From DATADD01 sp036258675 (GTDB lineage Bacteria > Actinomycetota > CADDZG01 > WHSQ01), in contig DATADD010000018.1 in assembly GCA_036258675.1 (NCBI GenBank), positions 1 through 5,183 of the forward strand: a stretch of DNA of 5,183 nucleotides. The letters run 5' to 3'. The position numbers and the translations under genes are program-made. The notes under the pieces are model-generated. The model made no database searches, had not been told where the DNA came from, and saw only the letters and a program-made list of their open reading frames with translations. Shown here piece by piece: positions 1 to 4,786 of the stretch; the stretch's first letter is position 1, and each line of letters starts with the position of its first letter.

Positions 1-1
1 G

Positions 2-670
2 CTGTACTCGTCGGTCGCGGACCTCGCCCGCTGGATCGCGTTCCAGACCGGCCGCCTCCCGGGCTCCGACGAGGTCCTGAGCGCGTCGTCGCGCGCCGAG
101 ATGCAGAGGCCGGTGGTCATCGCCGACGATGGCTGGACCGAGGGCCAGGGGCTCGGGTGGTACACGACCCGACGCGGCGACACGATGCTCGCGGGCCACG
201 ACGGCGAGCTCAACGGGTTCAGCACCAGCATCAGGTTCGACCCCCGGCGCGGCGTGGGCGCGATCGTGCTGCTCAACGGGATCGGCTCCCCCGGGGACCT
301 CGCCTTCGACCTCGCCGAGGCGGTGCTCGACGAGCGCGGCGACGCGTCCCCGGCGCGCCGGCGTCCGTCGCCGGTGCCCGACGCCCTCGCCCCCTTCCTC
401 GGCGCCTACGTCATGCCGGAGTTCGGGGACCGGGCCTCGGTCGAGTGGCGCGACGACCGCCTCGTGATCGTCGTGGCCGGCGACCTGGGCGAGGAGTGCC
501 GGGACCTCGAACCGCTCGGCCCGGGCTCCTTCGCCGTCGGGCGCGACGGCGGCCGGGGGGCGGGCGAGCACGTCCTGTTCGAGCGCGACGGAAACGGGCG
601 GGTCACGGGCATGGAGATGGGCGGCTACTCCTACGTCCGCCTGCGCCCGGCGCGCCCGCCGCGCGCCTGA
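2..670 (+). CDS. Serine beta-lactamase-like hydrolase, C-terminal part (5' end outside window)
   Basis: The reading frame is open from position 2 and ends at TGA 668-670, giving 222 residues of a longer protein. The first visible residues, LYSSVADLARWI, match the conserved GLYSTxxDLARW segment of class C beta-lactamase/penicillin-binding-protein-like hydrolases (PF00144). At fragment residues 65-72 GHDGELNGF aligns with the third active-site box of that fold (KTG in true beta-lactamases, usually HxG in these esterase-like members), followed by a typical final strand (FDPRRGVGAIVLLNG). The SxxK nucleophile and YxN box would lie upstream and cannot be seen. After a Pro/Arg/Ala linker (about 113-126), residues 127-216 look like the small beta-rich C-terminal domain often attached to these enzymes (FLGAY..., ending GGYSYVRL). 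The substrate cannot be deduced; esterase, amidase and peptidase roles are all possible. A 65-nt gap follows before udg, so it probably belongs to a separate transcription unit. Confidence 0.82.
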   Translation: MYSSVADLARWIAFQTGRLPGSDEVLSASSRAEMQRPVVIADDGWTEGQGLGWYTTRRGDTMLAGHDGELNGFSTSIRFDPRRGVGAIVLLNGIGSPGDLAFDLAEAVLDERGDASPARRRPSPVPDALAPFLGAYVMPEFGDRASVEWRDDRLVIVVAGDLGEECRDLEPLGPGSFAVGRDGGRGAGEHVLFERDGNGRVTGMEMGGYSYVRLRPARPPRA

Positions 671-698
671 GCATCGCGAAACTTCTCGCTCCGCATAT

Positions 699-710
699 CG
701 GGGATCCCCG
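699..710. repeat. Perfect 12-bp palindrome CGGGGATCCCCG upstream of udg
   Basis: CGGGGATCCCCG reads the same on both strands. It lies in the 65-nt gap between the hydrolase stop and udg and covers the place where the -35 element of the proposed udg promoter would be. It could be a dimeric repressor site or a chance G/C run. It has no unpaired loop and no following T-run, so it does not look like a terminator. Confidence 0.4.
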
Positions 711-723
711 GGGCCGCGACGCG

Positions 724-736
724 TATGTTGGCCCCA
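724..736 (+). promoter_or_regulatory. Putative leaderless promoter of udg (-10 box TATGTT)
   Basis: TATGTT at 724-729 fits the actinobacterial -10 pattern TAnnnT and lies in a locally less GC-rich gap. Counting seven bases on from the last base of the hexamer puts the start of transcription at 736, exactly the A of the udg ATG. No Shine-Dalgarno sequence precedes that ATG (the six bases before it are GGCCCC), which agrees with a leaderless mRNA, a common arrangement in Actinomycetota. No convincing -35 hexamer is seen at the expected distance (about 700-706), so this rests on the -10 and its spacing only. Confidence 0.5.
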
Positions 737-1386
737 TGAGCACCGTCGCTCCGGGCCCCATCGACGTCGTCAGGGACCAGGCCCTCACGTGCACGCGCTG
801 CCGCCTGGCCGGCAGCCGGACGCAGGTGGTGTGGGCCGACGGCAACCTCGACGCCGACCTCGTCTTCATCGGCGAGGCGCCGGGCTTCCACGAGGACCAG
901 CAGGGGCGCGCATTCGTGGGAGCCGCGGGGCAGCTCCTCGACCGGCTGCTGGCCGAGATCGGCCTCGACCGCACGGGCGCGGCGATCGTCAACGTGATCA
1001 AGTGCCGCCCGCCGGGCAACCGGGACCCCCTCCCCGACGAGATCGAGTCCTGCCGGCCCTATCTCGAGGCGCAGCTGGCGCACATGCGCCCGGCGGTGAT
1101 CGCGACGCTGGGCAACTTCGCTACCAGGTTCATCCTGGAGCAGCCGATAGGCATCACGCGGGCGCGAGGTCACAAGTACCATCGGCGGGGGGCGGTCGTG
1201 ATACCCACGTTCCACCCCGCCGCAGCGCTGAGAGGCGGCCGCTTCGGTGGCCTCAGCCCGATCGATGCGATCAGGCAGGACTTCGAGCTGATCAAAGCCG
1301 TTCTGGACGAGGCCCGAGCGCCGGCCGCGGTCCCCGCAGGGGGCGCGCCGGACGAGAAGGAAGCAGCGCAGCTCGGCCTTTTCTAG
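736..1386 (+). CDS. udg: Family 4 (4Fe-4S) uracil-DNA glycosylase with C-terminal clamp-binding-like motif
   Basis: This 216-residue protein cleaves the N-glycosidic bond of uracil in DNA, starting base-excision repair of deaminated cytosine. Motif 1 is GEAPGFHED (46-54) with the following GRAFVGAAGQLLD stretch, and motif 2 is TFHPAAALR (158-166), both diagnostic of family 4 UDGs. Four cysteines, C19, C22 (CTRC), C90 (KCRPPGNRDP) and C106, are spaced as the 4Fe-4S ligands. The segment between C90 and C106 is of the ordinary type and lacks the KRRIH loop of UdgX. After the catalytic domain (to about 192) comes an Ala/Pro/Gly-rich, probably flexible tail ending in QLGLF (212-216), which fits the QL[S/D]LF sliding-clamp-binding consensus. 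ATG 736 was chosen because the family homology starts right after it; the frame stays open upstream through the hydrolase, but that is a GC-rich artefact. The tsaE start lies 8 nt downstream. Confidence 0.93.
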   Translation: MSTVAPGPIDVVRDQALTCTRCRLAGSRTQVVWADGNLDADLVFIGEAPGFHEDQQGRAFVGAAGQLLDRLLAEIGLDRTGAAIVNVIKCRPPGNRDPLPDEIESCRPYLEAQLAHMRPAVIATLGNFATRFILEQPIGITRARGHKYHRRGAVVIPTFHPAAALRGGRFGGLSPIDAIRQDFELIKAVLDEARAPAAVPAGGAPDEKEAAQLGLF

Positions 1387-1394
1387 GACGGTGC

Positions 1395-1991
1395 ATGCAT
1401 CGGCCCATAGGGATCGTGACGAGATCGGCGGAGGAGACGCGCATCGTCGGCGCGTCCCTCGCCCCCATGCTGATGCCCGGCGACGTCGTCAGCCTCGGGG
1501 GCGACATCGGCGCGGGCAAGACCGTGTTCGTGCAGGGCCTCGCGGCCGCCCTCGGCGTCCGCAACCGGGTCACGAGCCCGACCTTCACCCTCGTCCACGA
1601 GTACGAGGGACGCTTCCGGCTGGTCCACGTCGACGTGTACCGGCTCGAGTCCTTCCAGGAGGTGATCGACCTCGGCTTCGAGGAGCTCCTCGACCCCGAG
1701 GCGATCATGCTCGTGGAGTGGGGCGAGGCGGTGGCGCCGCTGCTGCCGCGCCGGCACCTCGAGGTCCACATCAGCAGGGGCGAGCACGCCGCGGAGGAGG
1801 ACCGGGTGCTGGTGTTTCGCGCCCGCGGCGACGACTGGGCGCGCAAGCTCGAAGGCATGCGCCCGATGGCCGAGACCCTGCTGGCCGCGTCGTCGCCCGA
1901 CACCACCGCGCGGCGCTTCGTCGACGCGACCGAGCTCGGCTACGGGCGCCATAGGCTTGCTCCGAAGCGGCCCGGATCGGAGGCGGAGTAG
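1395..1991 (+). CDS. tsaE: tRNA t6A biosynthesis ATPase TsaE, with C-terminal extension
   Basis: TsaE is the P-loop ATPase that works with TsaB and TsaD in making N6-threonylcarbamoyladenosine at position 37 of ANN-decoding tRNAs in the cytoplasm. The Walker A loop GDIGAGKT is at residues 36-43, directly after strand VVSLG. The family-specific VTSPTFTLVHEY (59-70) follows, then LVHVDVYRL (77-84, with D80) and LVEWGEA (106-112), all in the expected order. The 198 residues compare with about 150 for E. coli TsaE; the excess is a C-terminal tail from about residue 150 onwards that I cannot assign, ending in a basic then acidic stretch. ATG 1395 is the only start that keeps the N-terminal part of the fold; its ribosome-binding site is weak (GGACGG), so translation may depend on ribosomes finishing udg 8 nt upstream. 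A rare-codon patch (CAT AGG CTT GCT, residues 186-189) in the tail overlaps a possible internal promoter. Confidence 0.95.
   Translation: MHRPIGIVTRSAEETRIVGASLAPMLMPGDVVSLGGDIGAGKTVFVQGLAAALGVRNRVTSPTFTLVHEYEGRFRLVHVDVYRLESFQEVIDLGFEELLDPEAIMLVEWGEAVAPLLPRRHLEVHISRGEHAAEEDRVLVFRARGDDWARKLEGMRPMAETLLAASSPDTTARRFVDATELGYGRHRLAPKRPGSEAE
1952..1957 (+). promoter_or_regulatory. Possible internal -10 box (TAGGCT) ahead of tsaB
   Basis: TAGGCT lies within the last codons of tsaE and is identical to the hexamer used in the much clearer groES promoter. A start about seven bases downstream (near 1964) would give a leader of about 30 nt that contains the tsaB ribosome-binding site. The hexamer sits in an unusual run of A/T-ending codons. 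No -35 match is seen at 16-19 bp, so this is only a candidate. Confidence 0.25.
1985..1988 (+). promoter_or_regulatory. Ribosome-binding site of tsaB (GGAG)
   Basis: GGAG ends 6 nt before ATG 1995 and lies inside the last codons of tsaE, just before its TAG stop. It supports ATG 1995 as the tsaB start and implies that ribosomes ending tsaE sit on the tsaB initiation region. Confidence 0.6.
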
Positions 1992-1994
1992 AGG

Positions 1995-2702
1995 ATGCTG
2001 GTCCTCGGGATCGAGACGTCGACGCCTCAGGCGAGCGTGGCGATCGGGTCGGAGCAGGGCGTGGTCGCGGGCGCGATGGTGTCGCGCGGCAAGAGCTACA
2101 ACGAGTTCCTCCTCCCCGCGATCTGCTTCTGCCTGCAGGAGGCCCGGCTCAACTTCCGCAACCTCGGCGGGATCGCGGTCAGCCTCGGGCCCGGGCTCTA
2201 CACCGGCATGCGCGTGGGGGTCGCCACCGCCAAGGCGCTCGCGCAGGCCCTCTCGGTGCCGATCGTGGGGATGGCGAGCCTGGACCTCCTCGCCTACGAC
2301 GTGCGCTACTCGCCCAAGACGATCTGCGCCGTGCTCGACGCGCGCCGCAACGAGGTCTTCCACGCCTTCTACCGCCCGTCCCCGGGAGGGGTGCAGCGCA
2401 TGACGGAATACCGGGTCGAGCCGCCGGAGCGGCTCGCGATCGGGATCGCGTCGCGCCCGGAGGAGGTCCTCGTCGTCGGCAACGGGGCGCTGTGCTACCA
2501 CGAGGCCTTCGAGGACCTCGGGTCCGTCGCCGAGCTCGGCACGATGAGCCACGCCTTCCCCGACGCGCGCTCGCTCGTCGAGCTGGCCGTGCCGCGCATG
2601 TTCCGCGAGGACTTCGATTCGATCGACGACCTCGCCCCGCTCTATCTGCGACGCTCCGCGGGCAGGATCCGCTGGGAGCAGGTGACGAGGGGGCGTTCGT
2701 GA
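1995..2702 (+). CDS. tsaB: tRNA t6A biosynthesis protein TsaB
   Basis: TsaB is the catalytically inactive ASKHA-fold paralogue of TsaD that forms a heterodimer with it and is required, with TsaE, for t6A37 formation. The protein has 235 residues, the usual size. It opens with the first ASKHA strand LVLGIETST (2-10). The hallmark GPGLYTGMRVGVATAKAL (65-82) corresponds to the family's GPGSFTGLRIG segment, LDARRNEVF (114-122) to the DAR-xxE-V/Y element, and APLYLRR (214-220) to the conserved C-terminal P-x-YLR. It lacks the two-histidine metal site of TsaD, as expected for TsaB. The ATG follows the tsaE stop by 3 nt and has a GGAG site at 6 nt. Its TGA overlaps the GTG start of rimI, so the two are probably translationally coupled. 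Confidence 0.95.
   Translation: MLVLGIETSTPQASVAIGSEQGVVAGAMVSRGKSYNEFLLPAICFCLQEARLNFRNLGGIAVSLGPGLYTGMRVGVATAKALAQALSVPIVGMASLDLLAYDVRYSPKTICAVLDARRNEVFHAFYRPSPGGVQRMTEYRVEPPERLAIGIASRPEEVLVVGNGALCYHEAFEDLGSVAELGTMSHAFPDARSLVELAVPRMFREDFDSIDDLAPLYLRRSAGRIRWEQVTRGRS
2687..2693 (+). promoter_or_regulatory. Ribosome-binding site of rimI (GAGGGGG), decides the GTG start
   Basis: A purine run GAGGGGG ends 5 nt before GTG 2699. It favours that GTG over the in-frame ATG at 2759, which has no comparable site and would remove conserved residues of the first GNAT strand. Confidence 0.6.
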
Positions 2703-3262
2703 GCGCGGTCGCGCGCGTCCCGGAGCCGGGCCGATTGCCCGAGATCGAGCTGACGCGCATGAGGCGGCGTCACCTCCGCAGGGTGCTCTCGATCGAGTCG
2801 CGCGTCTACCCGCGTCCGTGGAGCGCGAGCCTGTTCCTCGCCGAGCTCGCCCAGCGCACCAACCGCAGCTACATCGTGGCCCGCTACCGCGGCGAGGTGG
2901 TCGGCTACGCGGGGATGATGTTCATGGGGCGCGAGTCCCATGTCACGAACATCGCGGTCGACCCCGAGATGCACGGCATGAAGGTCGGCTCCCGGCTGCT
3001 GCTCGCGCTGGTGACGGAAGCGATCGCCAAGGGGTCGGACAAGATCTCGCTCGAGGTGCGCGTGTCCAACGTCGTCGCACAGACCCTGTACGAGAAGTTC
3101 GGCTTCTCGGCCGTGGGCATCCGGCGCGGCTACTACATCGAGACGAACGAGGACGCGCTCGTGATGGAGGTGCAGGGGGCGCGCTCGACCGACTACAGGC
3201 TGCGGCTGCGCGACATCCGCAACGACATCGAGAGCGCCCTCACCGAGGGGCGGGAGCAATGA
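2699..3262 (+). CDS. rimI: GNAT N-acetyltransferase RimI (ribosomal protein/N-alpha-acetyltransferase family)
   Basis: RimI-type enzymes transfer acetyl from acetyl-CoA to the N-terminal amine of proteins; E. coli RimI acts on ribosomal protein S18. The 187 residues contain one GNAT domain (about 13-158). IAVDPEMHGMKVGSRLL (85-101) is the acetyl-CoA-binding region. LEVRVSN (118-124), AQTLYEKFGF (127-136), and IRRGYY with EDALVMEV (141-158) are characteristic RimI blocks, including the conserved Y131 and the YY pair. Against the usual Q/R-x-x-G-x-G/A P-loop, the first glycine is replaced by K95 (H92-G-M-K-V-G97). N- and C-terminal tails (about 12 and 28 residues) are longer than in the 148-residue E. 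coli protein; the C-terminal tail is charged and probably helical. The GTG start shares GTGA with the tsaB stop, and the TGA stop shares ATGA with the tsaD start. Given its place between tsaB and tsaD the real substrate may not be S18; the sequence cannot tell. Confidence 0.92.
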   Translation: MSAVARVPEPGRLPEIELTRMRRRHLRRVLSIESRVYPRPWSASLFLAELAQRTNRSYIVARYRGEVVGYAGMMFMGRESHVTNIAVDPEMHGMKVGSRLLLALVTEAIAKGSDKISLEVRVSNVVAQTLYEKFGFSAVGIRRGYYIETNEDALVMEVQGARSTDYRLRLRDIRNDIESALTEGREQ

Positions 3263-4338
3263 GCGAGACGCTGTGGGCGGTCCCCGAGTCCGACGCGCGA
3301 CGCGATCCCCACCAGGAGTGGGACGAGGAGTCCCTCGTGCTCGGCATCGAGACGTCGTGCGACGAGACGTCGGCCTCGGTCGTGAGGGGCGGCACCACGA
3401 TCCTGTCGAACGTGATCGCGTCCCAGAGCGAGCTCCACGGCGAGTACGGGGGCATCGTGCCCGAGGTCGCGGCGCGCGCCCACATCGAGGCGCTCACACC
3501 CGTGATACGCGACGCCCTACTCGGCGCCGACGTCACCTTCTGGGACATCGACGCGGTCGCCGCCACGCTCGGGCCGGGGCTCGTCGGGTCCCTGCTCGTG
3601 GGGGTCGCCGAGGCGAAGTCGATCGCCGCGGTGCTCGACATCCCCTTCGTCGGGGTCAACCACCTCGAGGCCCACCTCTACTCCAACCTCATCTCCGAGG
3701 AGGCCGCGCGCTTCCCCGCCCTCGCGCTGCTCATATCGGGCGGCCACACGATGCTCGTCCACGCCCGCGACCACGGCGACTACGAGGTCCTCGGCGGGAC
3801 CCTCGACGACGCGGCCGGCGAGGCGTTCGACAAGGTCGCGCGCTTCCTCGGCCTCGGCTACCCGGGCGGCCCCGAGATCGACCGCCTCTCGCTCCTGGGC
3901 GATCCGAGCGCGGTCGCCTTCCCCCGGGCGATGGCGCGCCGGGAGGGCTTCGACGTGTCCTACTCGGGGCTCAAGACGGCGGTGATCAACTACGTGCGCC
4001 GGTGCGAGGCCGACGGGGGCGAGATCTCGGTCGCCGACGTGGCGGCCTCGTTCCAGGCCGCGGTCGTCGACATCCAGGTGTCCAAGACGATGGCGGCGGC
4101 CGAGCACGTGGGCGCCGAGCGGGTGTTCCTGTGCGGCGGCGTGGCGGCCAACTCCTCGCTCCGCAAGGGGCTCGGCGATGCCTGCTCGGAGCGCGGCGTG
4201 GCCCTGTTCGTGCCGCCCCTCGAGCTGTGCACGGACAACGCCGCGATGGTGGCCGCGTGCGCGACCGCGATGCTGCGGCGGGGGCGCTACTCGCCCCTCG
4301 ACGCCGCCCCCGACCCCAACCTGCCGCTGGCCTCGTGA
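3259..4338 (+). CDS. tsaD: tRNA N6-adenosine threonylcarbamoyltransferase TsaD
   Basis: TsaD is the catalytic, metal-binding subunit that transfers the threonylcarbamoyl group from threonylcarbamoyl-AMP to A37 of ANN-decoding tRNAs, together with TsaB and TsaE. It has 359 residues. In order: VLGIETSCDET (27-37), GGIVPEVAARAHIE (64-77), the metal-ligand pair in NHLEAH (H135 and H139), LLISGGHTMLV (157-167), DDAAGEAFDKVARFLGLGYPGGP (183-205), YSGLKTAV (235-242), CGGVAANSSLR (292-302), and CTDNAAM (324-330) with the third metal ligand D326. All key residues are present. The ATGA overlap with rimI and purine runs GAGGGG/GGGAG just before it support ATG 3259. This gives about 26 acidic residues ahead of the usual first strand; an in-frame GTG at 3337 with GAGGAG 6 nt upstream would give the more typical N terminus. 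The older name gcp (O-sialoglycoprotein endopeptidase) is a misnomer. Confidence 0.96.
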   Translation: MSETLWAVPESDARRDPHQEWDEESLVLGIETSCDETSASVVRGGTTILSNVIASQSELHGEYGGIVPEVAARAHIEALTPVIRDALLGADVTFWDIDAVAATLGPGLVGSLLVGVAEAKSIAAVLDIPFVGVNHLEAHLYSNLISEEAARFPALALLISGGHTMLVHARDHGDYEVLGGTLDDAAGEAFDKVARFLGLGYPGGPEIDRLSLLGDPSAVAFPRAMARREGFDVSYSGLKTAVINYVRRCEADGGEISVADVAASFQAAVVDIQVSKTMAAAEHVGAERVFLCGGVAANSSLRKGLGDACSERGVALFVPPLELCTDNAAMVAACATAMLRRGRYSPLDAAPDPNLPLAS

Positions 4339-4351
4339 GGCCGGCGGGCGT

Positions 4352-4381
4352 TTGACCGCCCCCCGCGGCCCGCGCTAGGCT
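4352..4381 (+). promoter_or_regulatory. groESL promoter (-35 TTGACC, -10 TAGGCT)
   Basis: TTGACC (4352-4357) and TAGGCT (4376-4381) are separated by 18 bp and match the housekeeping sigma-factor consensus (TTGACa / TAnnnT). Seven bases on from the -10 puts the transcription start near 4388, inside the CIRCE operator, giving a leader of about 63 nt before groES. The promoter begins 14 nt after the tsaD stop, so groESL can be transcribed independently of the t6A genes. Confidence 0.8.
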
Positions 4382-4408
4382 TTAGCACTCAAAGCGTTGG
4401 AGTGCTAG
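4382..4408. promoter_or_regulatory. CIRCE operator (HrcA-binding inverted repeat)
   Basis: TTAGCACTC, nine bases AAAGCGTTG, then GAGTGCTAG: the consensus is TTAGCACTC-N9-GAGTGCTAA, so 17 of 18 arm positions match (last base G instead of A). It starts immediately after the -10 box and covers the predicted transcription start, so bound HrcA repressor would block initiation. Known biology: HrcA needs GroE for activity, so titration of the chaperonin by unfolded protein derepresses the operon. The hrcA gene is not in the window. Confidence 0.97.
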
Positions 4409-4418
4409 CCACAGCACT
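4401..4418 (+). repeat. Extra CIRCE-like half-site forming a second inverted repeat
   Basis: AGTGCT at 4401-4406 (right arm of CIRCE) is followed after six bases by AGCACT at 4413-4418. There are thus three copies of the same half-site (4384-4389, 4401-4406, 4413-4418), and the central one can pair with either neighbour. In the transcript, which should begin near 4388, the second pairing would be the one still available. Confidence 0.45.
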
Positions 4419-4440
4419 GGACAGGGCGTCCGACCAGGTC

Positions 4441-4446
4441 AGGAGG
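4441..4446 (+). promoter_or_regulatory. Ribosome-binding site of groES (AGGAGG)
   Basis: A perfect AGGAGG core ends 4 nt before ATG 4451 and is the strongest Shine-Dalgarno match in the window, fitting high expression of groES. Confidence 0.85.
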
Positions 4447-4450
4447 GACA

Positions 4451-4768
4451 ATGGCGACCGTCACCAAGACGAACACGCTGAGCAAGATCCGCCCGCTCGA
4501 GGACCGGATCCTCGTTCGCCCGGAGGAGGGCGAGGAGACGACGGCGTCGGGGATCGTGATCCCGGACACCGCCAAGGAGAAGCCGCAGGAGGGCACCGTG
4601 CTCGCGGTCGGCCCCGGCAAGCGCAGCGACTCTGGTGAGCTCATCCCGGTCGACGTCAAGGAGGGCGACCGCGTCATCTACTCCAAGTACGGGGGCACCG
4701 AGATCAAGCTCGAGGGCGAGGACCTTCTGATCCTGTCCTCGCGCGACGTGCTCGCCATCCTCGGCTGA
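4451..4768 (+). CDS. groES: Co-chaperonin GroES (Hsp10)
   Basis: GroES is the heptameric lid that caps the GroEL ring and encloses the folding chamber in the cytoplasm. The 105 residues include the opening strand IRPLEDRILVRP (13-24). The mobile loop (about 25-43) carries the GroEL-contacting hydrophobic tripeptide IVI at 35-37 in SGIVIPDTAKEKP. It continues with GTVLAVGPG (48-56), the roof-loop region (57-66) and GDRVIYSKYGGTEIKLEGEDLLIL (72-95). The protein ends with the usual DVLAILG. About eight N-terminal residues (ATVTKTNT) precede the typical start of the family. The promoter, CIRCE site and AGGAGG all lie directly upstream, so it is the first gene of an HrcA-controlled groES-groEL operon; groEL begins 88 nt downstream. 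Confidence 0.98.
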   Translation: MATVTKTNTLSKIRPLEDRILVRPEEGEETTASGIVIPDTAKEKPQEGTVLAVGPGKRSDSGELIPVDVKEGDRVIYSKYGGTEIKLEGEDLLILSSRDVLAILG

Positions 4769-4779
4769 GGCCTCCGAGG
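4759..4779 (+). repeat. Small inverted repeat across the groES stop codon
   Basis: CCTCGG (4759-4764) and CCGAGG (4774-4779) are complementary with a nine-base loop that contains the groES TGA. It may be chance: CTC-GGC codons are frequent here. Its possible link with the larger downstream hairpin is described among the findings. Confidence 0.3.
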
Positions 4780-4786
4780 AGCATCC

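Noticed and set aside
669..691. GAGC...GCTC / GCGA...TCGC inverted repeats after the hydrolase stop as a terminator
   Set aside because: Four-base arms that compete with each other and no T-run; too weak to support.
157..735. Open frame continuing upstream of the udg ATG through the hydrolase gene
   Set aside because: The predicted residues are an Arg/Ala/Pro-rich low-complexity string typical of an out-of-frame read of GC-rich coding DNA, while the overlapping hydrolase frame gives clear family motifs.
1003..1056. UDG as a UdgX-type enzyme that crosslinks to uracil-DNA
   Set aside because: The segment between the third and fourth cysteines lacks the KRRIH loop with its reactive histidine; motifs are those of ordinary family 4.
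1383..2552. 389-codon open frame on the minus strand across tsaE and tsaB
   Set aside because: It is an antisense shadow: stop codons are rare in such GC-rich DNA, the residue composition is Arg/Ala/Asp/His-rich, and both plus-strand genes are certain.
3517..4107. 196-codon minus-strand open frame opposite tsaD
   Set aside because: Same reason: no recognisable domain, and it lies wholly inside a well-conserved plus-strand gene.
3259..4338. tsaD as a secreted O-sialoglycoprotein endopeptidase
   Set aside because: This is an outdated annotation of the family; there is no signal peptide and the operon partners are the t6A enzymes.
4343..4360. GGCGG...CCGCC inverted repeat after tsaD as a terminator
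   Set aside because: Only five pairs with an eight-base loop, no T-run, and it overlaps the -35 box of the groES promoter.
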